Assembly: GCA_900078405.1 (NCBI GenBank)
Contig: FLTS01000001.1
Span: 1,574,626-1,638,625, forward strand
Length of the DNA: 64,000 bases
Reading direction: 5' to 3'
From: an uncultured Stenotrophomonas sp.
GTDB lineage: Bacteria; Pseudomonadota; Gammaproteobacteria; Xanthomonadales; Xanthomonadaceae
Part shown: positions 1-8,688 of the stretch, one piece after another
How the letters are laid out: every line of letters starts with the position of its first letter
How positions within the stretch are numbered: position 1 is the stretch's first letter
Translations under genes and position numbers: made by a program
Notes under the pieces: model-generated
Told to the model about the DNA's origin: nothing
What the model saw: only the letters and a program-made list of their open reading frames with translations
The model's database searches: none

Positions 1-1
1 G

Positions 2-79
2 ACGCTCAGTCCGCAGGACCATTACAACAACAAGGACAAGGCACGCAATTTCTGGGTGAGCCTGAACTTCCGTTTCTGA
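2..79 (+). CDS. C-terminal end of a probable TonB-dependent outer-membrane receptor (partial)
   Basis: Only the last 25 codons are present, running in from the left edge to a TGA at 77-79. The translation ends in NFWVSLNFRF, a beta-strand ending in an aromatic residue, the usual C-terminal signature of outer-membrane beta-barrels and especially of TonB-dependent receptors. The downstream operon has a Fur-box-like site and ferric-reductase-like genes, which fits a siderophore receptor. The ligand cannot be told from this fragment. Other barrel proteins remain possible. Confidence 0.6.
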   Translation, partial: TLSPQDHYNNKDKARNFWVSLNFRF

Positions 80-221
80 CGGGACATCGCCCGGTTCCGG
101 TGGCGTCCGTGCATCCGCGCGGGCGCCATCGGCATCGGGCGTTCCCCACCCGCATCCGGACGCGGCTGCCATTGCAACAATGGCGGCAGCGGGAAATCCA
201 CTGATACGAAATGACACAAAT

Positions 222-240
222 TGCGAATCATTCTCATCAA
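222..240. promoter_or_regulatory. Probable Fur box
   Basis: TGCGAATCATTCTCATCAA lies 36 bp upstream of the chosen GTG start of the PepSY gene. The core GAATCATTCTCAT closely resembles the interrupted palindrome bound by Fur in gamma-proteobacteria. Its position just upstream of the coding start suggests iron-dependent repression of the whole operon. Confidence 0.7.
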
Positions 241-276
241 TGATCTAATCCCGGTTCTTTGATTCCCTCTGCCCAC

Positions 277-921
277 GTGTCCGCCGAACGCTCCACCGCC
301 CATCTCGTCCAGCAGCAGGCCAGCCGTGGTTTCTGGCTGCGTACGCTGCACCAGTGGCACTGGATCAGCTCGGCGGTCTGCCTGGTCGGCATGCTGCTGT
401 TCGCGGCCACCGGCATCACCCTCAACCACGCGGCGAAAATCGAAGCCACCCCGCAGGTGGGCAACCGTCAGTTGGAGCTGCCCGCGCCGATGCTGGAAGC
501 CTTGGGCACGCGTGAAGAAGGCAATGCACCGCTGCCGGCCAAGGTCGCCGATTGGCTGTCGCGCGAGCTGGGCGTATCCATCGGCAGGCGCAGCGGTGAG
601 TGGTCGCCCGAGGAAATCTACCTCTCCATGCCCGGCCCCGGCAGCGATGCGTGGCTGAGCATCGACCGCGAAACCGGCGCGGTGGAATACGAGCAGACCC
701 GGCGCGGCTGGGTGTCCTATTTCAACGACCTGCACAAGGGCCGCAACGCCGGCCCCGGCTGGGGCTGGTTCATCGACGTGTTCGCCATCGCCTGCCTGGT
801 GTTCTGCATCACCGGCCTGTTCCTGCTGCACCTGCATGCGCGGCAGCGGCGCATGACCTGGCCGCTGGTCGGCCTGGGCCTGCTGGTGCCGCTGCTGATC
901 GCCCTGCTCCTGATCCACTGA
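277..921 (+). CDS. PepSY-associated membrane protein, first gene of a Fur-controlled redox operon
   Basis: Inner-membrane protein of about 214 residues with one N-terminal membrane segment (about residues 28-48), a periplasmic PepSY-like domain, and two C-terminal segments (from the GWGWFIDVF region to the end). The HQWHW motif before the first helix and the LNHAAK stretch after it are typical of the PepSY_TM/DUF2271-associated family; the histidines could bind haem. It likely passes electrons between a cytoplasmic flavoprotein and periplasmic partners. Start is uncertain: GTG at 277 is preferred over an in-frame TTG at 259; neither has a clear Shine-Dalgarno. It is followed after 25 bp by the DUF2271 gene. 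Confidence 0.8.
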   Translation: MSAERSTAHLVQQQASRGFWLRTLHQWHWISSAVCLVGMLLFAATGITLNHAAKIEATPQVGNRQLELPAPMLEALGTREEGNAPLPAKVADWLSRELGVSIGRRSGEWSPEEIYLSMPGPGSDAWLSIDRETGAVEYEQTRRGWVSYFNDLHKGRNAGPGWGWFIDVFAIACLVFCITGLFLLHLHARQRRMTWPLVGLGLLVPLLIALLLIH

Positions 922-946
922 CCCATTCCCTCCACGGAGTCGCACC

Positions 947-1468
947 ATGCGCGTCACCCTGACCATCGCCCTCAGCGGCCTGCTCGCCACCGCCCCGGCC
1001 GCCTACGCCGCCAGCATCGACGTCAACGTCGAAGTCCCCAAGCTCAACGTGGCCGAATACCACCGCCCGTATGTGGCCGTGTGGATCGAGGACGCCGAGC
1101 AGAAGGCCGCCGCCAACCTGTCGGTGTGGTACCAGCAGACCTCCAACAACGAAGGGCACGGCACCAAGTGGCTGCCGGACCTGCGCCAGTGGTGGCGCAA
1201 GAGCGGCCGCAACCTGCAGGTGCCGGTGGACGGCGTGACCGGCCCGACCCGCCCGGCCGGCACCCACGCGCTGAGCTTCGGCGACAGCCAGCCGCAGCTG
1301 CGCGACCTGCCCGCCGGCCAGTACGCGCTGGTGGTGGAAGCGGTGCGCGAAGTCGGCGGCCGCGAGCTGCTGAAGATCCCCTTCACCTGGCCGGCGCGCA
1401 CGGCCCAGAACGGCCGCGCCCAAGGCAGCACCGAGCTCGGTGCCGTCACCCTCGCCATCAAACCCTGA
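947..1468 (+). CDS. DUF2271 periplasmic protein, probably FMN-carrying
   Basis: 173 residues with a clear signal peptide (cleavage near AYA-AS, residues 20-22). The body matches DUF2271 proteins: VAVWIEDA near the N-terminus and a [10 protein letters not shown] stretch near residue 75. Residues 95-101 read DGVTGPT, close to the D-G-x-T/S-G-A-T motif on which ApbE attaches FMN to the last threonine (here Thr101), with Pro in place of Ala. An ApbE gene lies downstream in the same operon, so this is a likely flavinylated periplasmic electron carrier. A GGAG ribosome site precedes the ATG. Confidence 0.85.
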   Translation: MRVTLTIALSGLLATAPAAYAASIDVNVEVPKLNVAEYHRPYVAVWIEDAEQKAAANLSVWYQQTSNNEGHGTKWLPDLRQWWRKSGRNLQVPVDGVTGPTRPAGTHALSFGDSQPQLRDLPAGQYALVVEAVREVGGRELLKIPFTWPARTAQNGRAQGSTELGAVTLAIKP

Positions 1469-1494
1469 TTGCCCACCCGAACCGGAGTCCGCAG

Positions 1495-2301
1495 ATGAAA
1501 CGTTCCCTGCTCCTCGCCGCCGCGCTTGCCGCCGCCCTTCCGTTCACCGCCGCCGCGCACAAGGCATGGCTGCTGCCGTCGCAGACGGTCATCGCCGGGC
1601 AGAACCCGTGGATCACCGTGGACGCGGCGGTCTCCAACGACCTGTTCTACTTCAACCACGTGCCGCTGCGGCTGGACGGGCTGATGGTCACCGCGCCCGA
1701 CGGCAGCACCGCGCAGCCGCAGAACCTGGCCACCGGCAAGTACCGCAGCGTGTTCGACCTGGAACTCACCCAGCAGGGCACCTACCGCCTGTCCAACGTC
1801 AACGCCGGCCTGATGGCCAGCTGGAAGGAAGACGGCAAGCCCAAGCGCTGGCGCGGTGATGCCGCCAAATTCGCCAGCGAAGTACCGAAGAACGCCACCG
1901 ACCTGAAGGTTTCCCAGAGCCTGGGCCGCGTGGAGACCTTCGTCACCAACGGCACCCCGAACGACACCGCGCTCAAGCCCAGCGGGCAGGGCCTGGAACT
2001 GGTGGTCCTGGGCCACCCGAACGACCTGTTCGCCGGCGAGGCGGCCAGGTTCCGCCTGCTGGTGGATGGCAAGCCGCAGGCCGGGCTGGAAGTGGAGATC
2101 GTCCGTGGCGGCACCCGCTACCGCAACGCGCAGGAGGAGATCAAGGCCACCAGCGATGCCAACGGCGAGTTCAGCGTGACCTGGCCGGAAGCCGGCATGT
2201 ACTGGCTGGAAACCGGCACCGAGGACGACAAGGTCGCGGTCCCGCAGGCCAACGTGCGCCGCCTGAGCTACGTCGCCACGCTGGAAGTGCTGCCGCAGTA
2301 A
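1495..2301 (+). CDS. DUF4198 periplasmic protein
   Basis: 268 residues. Signal peptide of about 21 residues ends in TAAA before HKAWLLPS, so the mature protein would begin with a histidine followed by a conserved AxW/KAW pattern as in DUF4198 (NikM-like, putative metal-binding) proteins. The rest is predicted beta-rich (Ig-like). ATG at 1495 is chosen because it has a GGAG site and starts the signal peptide; the open frame extends upstream only as overlap with the previous gene. Position between DUF2271 and ApbE suggests a role in periplasmic metal handling or reduction; no catalytic residues are recognised. Confidence 0.85.
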   Translation: MKRSLLLAAALAAALPFTAAAHKAWLLPSQTVIAGQNPWITVDAAVSNDLFYFNHVPLRLDGLMVTAPDGSTAQPQNLATGKYRSVFDLELTQQGTYRLSNVNAGLMASWKEDGKPKRWRGDAAKFASEVPKNATDLKVSQSLGRVETFVTNGTPNDTALKPSGQGLELVVLGHPNDLFAGEAARFRLLVDGKPQAGLEVEIVRGGTRYRNAQEEIKATSDANGEFSVTWPEAGMYWLETGTEDDKVAVPQANVRRLSYVATLEVLPQ

Positions 2302-2377
2302 GGCGGGGAAATGGAGAGGAAGCAGCACCCGCAGCTCCCTCTCCGCCCGACCCCATGACCAGCAGCACGGACTTGAG

Positions 2378-2400
2378 CCCCTCTCCCAGCGGGAGAGGGG
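2378..2400. repeat. Perfect hairpin in the intergenic region, possible transcription attenuator
   Basis: CCCCTCTCCC and GGGAGAGGGG form a perfect 10-bp stem with a 3-base loop between the DUF4198 and ApbE genes. It is followed by a G-rich GTTGGGGTGAGGGG run. Sequences of this type recur between genes in Xanthomonadaceae. It could reduce read-through into apbE. There is no T-run, so it is not a canonical terminator. The rest of 2302-2595 holds no recognisable gene. Confidence 0.6.
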
Positions 2401-2595
2401 TTGGGGTGAGGGGCGAACGGAGCCCGGTCACCTGAACCACCGGGAGCACGCCCCCAAAAATCCGCATCCCGGCAAGCAGATTGCGCCGACGAAGGGACTC
2501 CCGGCGCCTCCATGCTCGTTCCCCCTGACGCTGGGCTTGGCCACGCCCAACCCAACCAACGCATTCGTTCCCGAGCCTCGTTTCAGCCCATCCCC

Positions 2596-3570
2596 ATGCC
2601 TTCCCATTCCGACATCGCCACCCTCGGCGGCCACAGCATGGGCACCTCCTGGAGCGTGAAGCTGGTGGCGCCGCGCAACCGCGACCTGCATCCGCTGCAC
2701 GCCGGCATCCAGCAGCAGCTCGACCGCGTCGTCGCGCAGATGAGCACATGGGAAGCCGGCTCGGACATCAGCCGCTACAACCGCGCCGACGCCGGCAGCT
2801 GGCAGGTGCTGCCGGACGATTTCTGGCGGGTGCTGCAGGCCGCGCACGGCGTCGCGCAGCGCAGCGACGGCGCCTTCGATCCCACCCTCGGCCCGCTGCT
2901 CGCGCTGTGGGGCTTCGGCGCCGATGCCGGGCGGCAGCGCGTGCCCGGGGCCGCGCTCGTGCGGGAAGCCGCCGCGCGCTGCGGCTGGCAACGGCTGCAA
3001 CTGGACGCGCAACGGCAAGCGGTACTGCAACCCGGCGGCCTGCACCTGGACCTGTCGGCCATCGCCAAGGGCTATGGCGTCGACCTGGTCGGCCGCTGGC
3101 TGCGCACGCAGGACGTCGCCGCCGCACTGGTCGAAGTCGGCGGCGAGCTGCACGGCTACGGCCGCAAGCCCGATGGCCAGCCGTGGCGCGTGCTGGTCGA
3201 ATCGGCGCCGGAGGAAGACGCCGGTGCCGACTACCCGCCCCGGGTGCTGGCGCTGGACGACCTGGCGGTGGCCACCTCCGGCGACCGCTGGCACCGCTAC
3301 GAACAGGACGGCACGCGCTACAGCCACACCCTGGACCCGCGCCGGCACGCGCCGGTGGCGGCGGCCGCCGCCGCGGTCACCGTGATCCACCGCGAGGCGA
3401 TGCTCGCCGATGCCTGGGCCACCGCATTGACGGTGATGGGCGCCACCGTGGGGCCGGCCTTCGCCGAGGCGCAGGGGCTGGCCGCGCGCTTCGTCCAGCG
3501 CGGCGACGAAGGGCTGGCCGAAACCCTGTTGCCCGCCTTCCGCCAGCATCTGGACGCCAGCGCCGCATGA
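2596..3570 (+). CDS. apbE: ApbE-family FAD:protein FMN transferase
   Basis: About 324 residues. Recognisable ApbE motifs in order: GHSMGTSW near the N-terminus, DLSAIAKGYGVD near residue 155, a YSHTLDPR metal/flavin motif near residue 242, and AMLADAWATAL near residue 267. These enzymes use FAD to attach FMN to threonine in partner proteins; the DUF2271 protein upstream carries a candidate site. No signal peptide is visible from ATG 2596 nor from an earlier in-frame ATG at 2512, which is odd for a family that usually works in the periplasm. The gene overlaps the flavoprotein gene by 4 bp (ATGA), so the two are translationally coupled. Confidence 0.9.
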   Translation: MPSHSDIATLGGHSMGTSWSVKLVAPRNRDLHPLHAGIQQQLDRVVAQMSTWEAGSDISRYNRADAGSWQVLPDDFWRVLQAAHGVAQRSDGAFDPTLGPLLALWGFGADAGRQRVPGAALVREAAARCGWQRLQLDAQRQAVLQPGGLHLDLSAIAKGYGVDLVGRWLRTQDVAAALVEVGGELHGYGRKPDGQPWRVLVESAPEEDAGADYPPRVLALDDLAVATSGDRWHRYEQDGTRYSHTLDPRRHAPVAAAAAAVTVIHREAMLADAWATALTVMGATVGPAFAEAQGLAARFVQRGDEGLAETLLPAFRQHLDASAA

Positions 3571-5174
3571 ACCCTTCGCGCCCGCCCCGTGCACTGGCCG
3601 GCAACCTTGCCGTCATCGCCCTGCTGCTGGTCGCCGCCGGCCTGCTGCTGCGGCTGCACATGGGCGAGGACTGGTGGCTGGCTGCACCCCTGCCTGCACG
3701 GCGCACCGGTGCACTGGCCACACTGTGCGCCTACCTGGCGTGGTGCCTCGCGCTGTGGTGGCGCGCGCGGCCGCGCAGGGACGAGGCCGGCAGCGACGGT
3801 GAACCGCCCTTGCTGGTGGTCTGGGCAAGCCAGACCGGTTTTGCCCGGCAGTTGGCCGAGCGCAGCGCGCAAAGCCTGCGCGAAGGCGGCTGCAAGGTCC
3901 GCCTGCGGGCATTGGACGAAGTCGATGCCGCGCTGCTGGCGACCACGCGCAAGGCGCTGTTCGTCGCCAGCACCACCGGCGAGGGCGACCCGCCGGACCA
4001 TGCCCTGGCTTTCCTCAGCCGGGTGATGAAGCAGCCCGCGGCGCCGCCGCACCTGCAGTACGCGGTGCTCGCGCTGGGCGACCGCAGCTACGACCATTAC
4101 TGCGCATTCGGCCACCAGCTCGACGACTGGCTGCGCCGGCACGGCGCACAGCCCTTGTTCGACACCATCGACGTGGACAACGCCGACCCGGCCGCGCTGC
4201 GCCACTGGCAGCAACTGCTCGGCCAGCTCGGCGACGGCAACCCGCAGGCCGACTGGAGCGCGCCCGACTACCAGCACTGGCAGCTGTGCGACCGGAAGCT
4301 GCTGAACCCCGGCAGCGCCGGCGGCCCTGTGTTCCACCTGCACCTGCAACCGGCGGACGGCCCGCTGCCGCAGTGGCAGGCCGGCGACATCGCCGAGATC
4401 GGCCCGCGCCATGCGCCGGCCACCGTCGAACGCTGGATGCAGGCGCACGGCTTCGACCCCGGCACGACCTTGGCCAATGGCCGCGCACTGCGCGACCTGC
4501 TGGCCGCCTCGCGGCTGCCCGATGCCATCACCGCCAGCGATGCCGACGCACTGGCCGCCCGCCTGCAACCGCTGCCGCACCGCGAATACTCCATCGCCTC
4601 GCTGCCCGCCGAAGGCGGCCTGCAACTGCTGCTGCGCCGGCAGGCGCATGCGGATGGCACGCCCGGGCTGGCCAGCGGCTGGCTCTGCGACCACGCCGCG
4701 ATCGGTGCGCGCATCGACCTGCGCCTGCGCGAGAACAGCAACTTCCATCCACCGGCAGGTGACGCGCCGCTGCTGCTGATCGGCAACGGCACCGGCATCG
4801 CCGGCCTGCGCGCGCACCTGCGCGCGCGCATCGACGCCGGCGCGCGCCGCAACTGGCTGCTGTTCGGCGAACGCAGCCACGCCCACGATTTCCACTTCGG
4901 CGACGAGCTGCGGCAGTGGCAGCGCGACGGCTGGATCGAACGGCTGGACACGGTGTTCAGCCGCGACGGGCAAGCGCATCGCTACGTGCAGGACGCCCTG
5001 GCCGCCCATGCCGACGAGCTGCGGCAATGGGTCGAGGACGGCGCCACCGTGCTGGTCTGCGGCAGCCTGCAGGGCATGGCCAGCGGCGTGGACGACGCGC
5101 TGGCGCAGATACTGGGCGCCGAACCGCTGGCCGCGCTGCGCCGCGCCGGTCGCTACCGCCGCGACGTGTATTGA
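3567..5174 (+). CDS. Membrane-anchored NADPH flavoprotein reductase (CysJ/sulfite-reductase-alpha-like)
   Basis: 535 residues. Two N-terminal membrane helices (about 13-29 and 49-66) are followed by positive residues that place the rest in the cytoplasm. A flavodoxin-like FMN domain begins with SQTGFARQLAE, then an FAD-binding region with REYSIAS and an NADPH-binding part with IGNGTGIAGLRAHLR, LFGERS and a C-terminal RDVY aromatic end. It should take electrons from NADPH and hand them to a membrane partner, probably the PepSY protein. Start ATG 3567 overlaps the apbE stop. Related proteins are found in iron-regulated PepSY operons; the true acceptor is not known. Confidence 0.88.
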   Translation: MNPSRPPRALAGNLAVIALLLVAAGLLLRLHMGEDWWLAAPLPARRTGALATLCAYLAWCLALWWRARPRRDEAGSDGEPPLLVVWASQTGFARQLAERSAQSLREGGCKVRLRALDEVDAALLATTRKALFVASTTGEGDPPDHALAFLSRVMKQPAAPPHLQYAVLALGDRSYDHYCAFGHQLDDWLRRHGAQPLFDTIDVDNADPAALRHWQQLLGQLGDGNPQADWSAPDYQHWQLCDRKLLNPGSAGGPVFHLHLQPADGPLPQWQAGDIAEIGPRHAPATVERWMQAHGFDPGTTLANGRALRDLLAASRLPDAITASDADALAARLQPLPHREYSIASLPAEGGLQLLLRRQAHADGTPGLASGWLCDHAAIGARIDLRLRENSNFHPPAGDAPLLLIGNGTGIAGLRAHLRARIDAGARRNWLLFGERSHAHDFHFGDELRQWQRDGWIERLDTVFSRDGQAHRYVQDALAAHADELRQWVEDGATVLVCGSLQGMASGVDDALAQILGAEPLAALRRAGRYRRDVY

Positions 5175-5181
5175 GCGCACC

Positions 5182-5253
5182 GTAGGTCGGGGTTACACCC
5201 CCGACATGCTTTTGGAGCAATCCCGAGGCGTCGGGGGTGTAACCCCGACCTAC
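5182..5253. repeat. REP dimer (GTAGGTCGGGG class)
   Basis: Two inverted copies of a GTAG-headed palindrome, GTAGGTCGGGGTTACACCCC and its reverse, separated by a short spacer. The right head (CTAC) contributes the TAG stop codon of the HutD-like gene on the minus strand. Confidence 0.85.
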
Positions 5254-5837
5254 GCTGGCTTGACGCGTATCGCCAGCAATTCGCCACCGCCATCCAGCGA
5301 GTAGCGGCGGCGCTCGCCTGCCCCCAGCCACGCGGTATCGCCGGCCTGCAACGGCGGCAATGCGCCATCGACAAAGGCCGCCTGCCCGGCCAGCAGGTGG
5401 ATCGCCCATGCCGCCTGCGGTTCGGTGAAGAACAGCATGTTGCCGACCAGCGGCCGATGCAGCAGCTCGGCCCGCAGGTCCGCGCGCCGCCACATCAGGT
5501 TGAAATCCTGGGTGGCGCCATCGACCAGTTCGCCGGTCAATTCGTCCTCGCCGGCGAAGCGCAGCCGCTGATGCGGCGGCAACAGGGTTTCGCAGCGACC
5601 ATCGGCAAAGCGCAGGCGCAGGCCTTCGCCATGCAGCAGCACCAGCTCGCGTTCGACGCCGGGGAAGGCCGAGAACGCCGCGTCCTGCTCGATCTCGGCG
5701 ATGGACAGGCGCAGTTGCCACTCGCCCTCTACGGGCAGGCGCAATATCTCGCGGGTCCAGCCCAGCCCGTTGCGCCAACGCTCTCGGCGATAGTCGGCAG
5801 CGGGAATGACGCGGGAGGGGAAGCTCAGGATTTCCAT
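5250..5837 (-). CDS. HutD/Ves-family cupin protein
   Basis: 195 residues, cytoplasmic, no membrane segment. N-terminal NGLGWTREI and the LSIAEIEQDAAFSAFPG stretch are hallmarks of the HutD/Ves family of double-cupin proteins linked to histidine utilisation or cold response. ATG 5837 starts exactly at the family N-terminus; the frame continues upstream only into a REP element. The TAG stop is formed by the GTAG head of the adjoining REP. It stands alone, not beside other hut genes, so its role cannot be deduced from context. Confidence 0.85.
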   Translation of the reverse strand: MEILSFPSRVIPAADYRRERWRNGLGWTREILRLPVEGEWQLRLSIAEIEQDAAFSAFPGVERELVLLHGEGLRLRFADGRCETLLPPHQRLRFAGEDELTGELVDGATQDFNLMWRRADLRAELLHRPLVGNMLFFTEPQAAWAIHLLAGQAAFVDGALPPLQAGDTAWLGAGERRRYSLDGGGELLAIRVKPA

Positions 5838-5866
5838 CGCGGCATGATGCCATTGCCGCCATCTCG

Positions 5867-5937
5867 GTAGGAGCGCACCTTGGTGCGCGATGGGCTTTCC
5901 CGGCGAAGCTTCATCGCGCACCAAGGTGCGCTCCTAC
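5867..5937. repeat. REP dimer (GTAGGAGCGCACC class)
   Basis: GTAGGAGCGCACCTTGGTGC and its inverted copy flank a short spacer between the HutD-like gene and the 3-hydroxybutyrate oligomer hydrolase gene. Each half is itself a hairpin with the GTAG head. This is the only copy of this sequence class in the window. Confidence 0.85.
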
Positions 5938-5940
5938 GGA

Positions 5941-7773
5941 CTACTTCGGCATCGCGAGATTTTCCATCGTCAGCGACTTGCCCGCGCGCGGCACGGTCTC
6001 GATCACCGCATCGGCCGGCAGCGGCGTGCCCTTGTCCAACCGTTCCTGCACGCGGTCCAGCGCGGCGTAGACATAGGGCAGCAGCGGCAGGTAGCGCGCG
6101 CCGTAGTCCGGCAGGCCGAGGAACGCATCGAAGTGCTGCACGTGGCGCACCTGCCAGTAATTCACCTCGCGCCCGGCGGCCTTGGCCGCGGCCACGTACG
6201 GCGCGCTGCTGAAGGCCGGCGGGATCAGGCCGTCGTCGGTACCGTGCACCACCATCACCGGCAGGCCGGCGCGCGGCAGGCCGGCGCGGGTCTGCTCGAT
6301 GCCGGCCCGCACCCGGCGCGCGTCTTCGCCTTGCCCGTCCCACAGCGCACGTAGGCATTTCAGGCCGGGGTAAGTCAGATCGGGCAATTGCACCTTGCTG
6401 TCCAGCAAGCCGACGCCGGCACCGGGCGGAATGCCGCCGCCATCGGCGATCCACGCGGCACGCTCGATGGCACTGGCCGCACGCGGCGAAAAGTCCGGGT
6501 TCTGCGCGGCGAAGCCGAAGCCGCACGGATGCTCGCCCACGCCATAGCGGCCATAGGCCGAGGCATAGGTGGCGGCGATGGCACGCCACAGGTCGAAGCC
6601 GGTGGACAGCGCTCCGGCACGCAGGCCGGCATCGGTCCAGCCCTTGCCCAGCATCAGCTCGTAGGCGGATCTGGCCTGCGCGGCAGGCGTTGCACCGCCG
6701 ATGACGCCCTCGGCCGCCAGCGTCGCGCAGCGCACGGCCGCGCCGGCCTGCAAGGCGGCGGTCAACGGCGGTTGCGGCAGATCGGCCATGTGCAGCTGCG
6801 CGCACGGCATCAGCAGCGCCGCCTCGGTGGCGTAGTCGTACAGCGCGCGGTTGCCGGGGCCATCAGACAGCACGCTGGGCTCGCCTGCGACCACCGCGTC
6901 GAGCCAGTCGCCTTCCAGTTCGGCCGCGCGCAACACCGCGCCGCCGCCGTTGGAGATGCCCACCGCGATGATGCGGGTGTTGTCGAAGGTGAACGGCGCC
7001 GCCTGCGGGTAAGCCTGGTCCAACGCCAGCAGCGCATACTCGGCGGCCTGCTTCACGTGGCGGCCCCAGTCGGCCTCCGGGTTGTCCTGCGAATGGGCGT
7101 GCTTGAAGGCCACGCCCGAGGCATTCATCGGCGCATCCGGCACGAAGGCCAGGTCGGCGGCCTCGCCCAGCTTGCCGACCATGCCGTTGGCGCGTACGCC
7201 CACCTGCGCGTCGAGGTCGAAATAGTCGCTGCCGGCGCCCTTGTCGGTGTAGACCACCGCGCAGCCCCTGGGCAGGCCCCAGGCCGCCGCCACCGACACC
7301 GCGCCGTAGATGCCACGTGAGCCGGAGGCCGGCGCCACCAGCACGCAGCGCTTGCCGGTGTCGAAGTTGTCCGGCACCTGCGCCAGCACCCGGTGCGGCT
7401 GGCTGGCACCGGGCAGGCGCGCATAGGCCGAGTATTCGCGGCCCGGCACCGGCGCCAGCGTGCCGAACAGTTCGCCGTAGCCGCCGCCCGGGACCAGGTC
7501 GGCGATGCCGCGCCAGCTGCCCCACAGCGCGCGCCGGCGCAATTCGTCCACGGTCGGCGCGGCGGCGTCGGCGAACGCCGGCGGCGCCATGCTGCGCAGC
7601 CCGGCCAGGCCCAGGCCGGCGGTCAGCAGGTCGTCGTCGCCACGGTGTTCGCTGCGCAATTCGTTGCTGAACATGGAAAGCTCCACGGACGGGCGGGCGG
7701 GCCCGCTGGCACAGGACGCCAGGCCGAACCCGACGAGGAGGCCGCAAGCGGCGCGCAGGAGGGAAATGGTCAT
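5941..7773 (-). CDS. D-(-)-3-hydroxybutyrate oligomer hydrolase, secreted lipoprotein-type
   Basis: 610 residues. N-terminal signal ends in a lipobox-like LASC (residues 18-21), so it is probably exported and lipid-anchored. The GISNGGGA nucleophile motif with the catalytic serine near residue 273, APASGSRG early and VVHGTDDGLIPPAF near the C-terminus are typical of the 3HBOH family, which splits 3-hydroxybutyrate oligomers from poly-hydroxybutyrate breakdown into monomers. The divergent neighbour is a 3-hydroxybutyrate dehydrogenase that would oxidise the product, a functional pair. Length agrees with the family. Confidence 0.92.
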   Translation of the reverse strand: MTISLLRAACGLLVGFGLASCASGPARPSVELSMFSNELRSEHRGDDDLLTAGLGLAGLRSMAPPAFADAAAPTVDELRRRALWGSWRGIADLVPGGGYGELFGTLAPVPGREYSAYARLPGASQPHRVLAQVPDNFDTGKRCVLVAPASGSRGIYGAVSVAAAWGLPRGCAVVYTDKGAGSDYFDLDAQVGVRANGMVGKLGEAADLAFVPDAPMNASGVAFKHAHSQDNPEADWGRHVKQAAEYALLALDQAYPQAAPFTFDNTRIIAVGISNGGGAVLRAAELEGDWLDAVVAGEPSVLSDGPGNRALYDYATEAALLMPCAQLHMADLPQPPLTAALQAGAAVRCATLAAEGVIGGATPAAQARSAYELMLGKGWTDAGLRAGALSTGFDLWRAIAATYASAYGRYGVGEHPCGFGFAAQNPDFSPRAASAIERAAWIADGGGIPPGAGVGLLDSKVQLPDLTYPGLKCLRALWDGQGEDARRVRAGIEQTRAGLPRAGLPVMVVHGTDDGLIPPAFSSAPYVAAAKAAGREVNYWQVRHVQHFDAFLGLPDYGARYLPLLPYVYAALDRVQERLDKGTPLPADAVIETVPRAGKSLTMENLAMPK

Positions 7774-7809
7774 GGCGGCACGTTAACAGAGCCCTCCACC
7801 GGGCCCATC

Positions 7810-7821
7810 GTACTTTGGTAC
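7810..7821. promoter_or_regulatory. Candidate regulator site in a divergent promoter region
   Basis: GTACTTTGGTAC, with GTAC at both ends, sits in the 114-bp space between the divergent oligomer hydrolase and dehydrogenase genes. Position is suitable for joint control of both. The binding protein is unknown; the nearby LuxR-type regulator gene is one guess. Confidence 0.3.
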
Positions 7822-7887
7822 CACGCGCGACGGCGCCGCGGCTGTTACGTTCTGCGGCATCCCCACACCCGTTTCATGGAGTTCCCG

Positions 7888-8685
7888 ATGGACCGCTTCC
7901 TGCAAGGCCGCACCGCGCTGGTGACCGGCAGTACCTCCGGCATCGGCCTGGCCATCGCCCGTGCGCTGGCCGCGGCCGGGGCGCGCGTGGCGATCAACGG
8001 CCTCGGCAGCCCCGAGCAGATCGACGCCGCGCTGGCCAGCGTGCGCGAGGCCGGCGCCGAGGCCTGCCATTTCGGCGCCGACCTGCGCAGGCCCGAAGAG
8101 ATCGCGGCACTGATGGCGCAGGTGCAGGACTGGGGCACGCTCGACGTGCTGGTCAACTGCGCCGGCATCCAGCACGCCGCACCGCTGGCCGAGCAGCCCA
8201 CATCCAAATGGGACGACATCATCGCCATCAACCTCAGCGCCGCCTTCCATACCATGCAGCAGGCATTGCCGGGCATGGCCGAGCGCGGCTATGGCCGGGT
8301 GGTCAACATCGCCTCGGTGCACGGGCTGGTGGCGTCGAAGAACAAGGCGCCCTACGTGGCCAGCAAGTTCGGCATCGTCGGCCTGAGCAAGGTGGCGGCG
8401 CTGGAGTACGCGGCCGCCGGCAGCCGCGACAGCGGCGGCGTCACCGTCAACTGCGTGTGCCCGGGCTGGGTGGAGACGCCGTTGATCGAGCCGCAGGTCC
8501 AGGCCCACCGCAACGGCGGCAGCCGCGACGACGGCGTGCGCGCGTTGCTGGAGGAAAAGCAACCCAGCCAGCGCATGTCGCTGCCCGAAGACATCGCCGC
8601 GATGGTGGTGTGGCTGTGCCGCCGCGAGGCGCACAACCTCACCGGCGCGGCGTTGCCGATGGATGGCGCCTGGACGGCGCAGTGA
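7888..8685 (+). CDS. 3-hydroxybutyrate dehydrogenase (SDR family)
   Basis: 265 residues. Classical short-chain dehydrogenase: TGSTSGIG cofactor loop near residues 12-19, NCAG near residue 92, and the catalytic Ser143, Tyr156 and Lys160 (YVASK). CVCPGWVETPL and an ending with MDGAW match NAD-dependent 3-hydroxybutyrate dehydrogenases, which make acetoacetate. ATG 7888 is chosen because GGAG lies 6 bases upstream; an in-frame ATG at 7876 is less likely. It diverges from the 3HB oligomer hydrolase, giving a catabolic pair for hydroxybutyrate oligomers. Confidence 0.9.
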   Translation: MDRFLQGRTALVTGSTSGIGLAIARALAAAGARVAINGLGSPEQIDAALASVREAGAEACHFGADLRRPEEIAALMAQVQDWGTLDVLVNCAGIQHAAPLAEQPTSKWDDIIAINLSAAFHTMQQALPGMAERGYGRVVNIASVHGLVASKNKAPYVASKFGIVGLSKVAALEYAAAGSRDSGGVTVNCVCPGWVETPLIEPQVQAHRNGGSRDDGVRALLEEKQPSQRMSLPEDIAAMVVWLCRREAHNLTGAALPMDGAWTAQ

Positions 8686-8688
8686 AGC

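Noticed and set aside
22..990. 322-codon minus-strand frame at the left end
   Set aside because: Antisense to the PepSY gene and rich in Gln/Gly/Ala without a recognisable domain.
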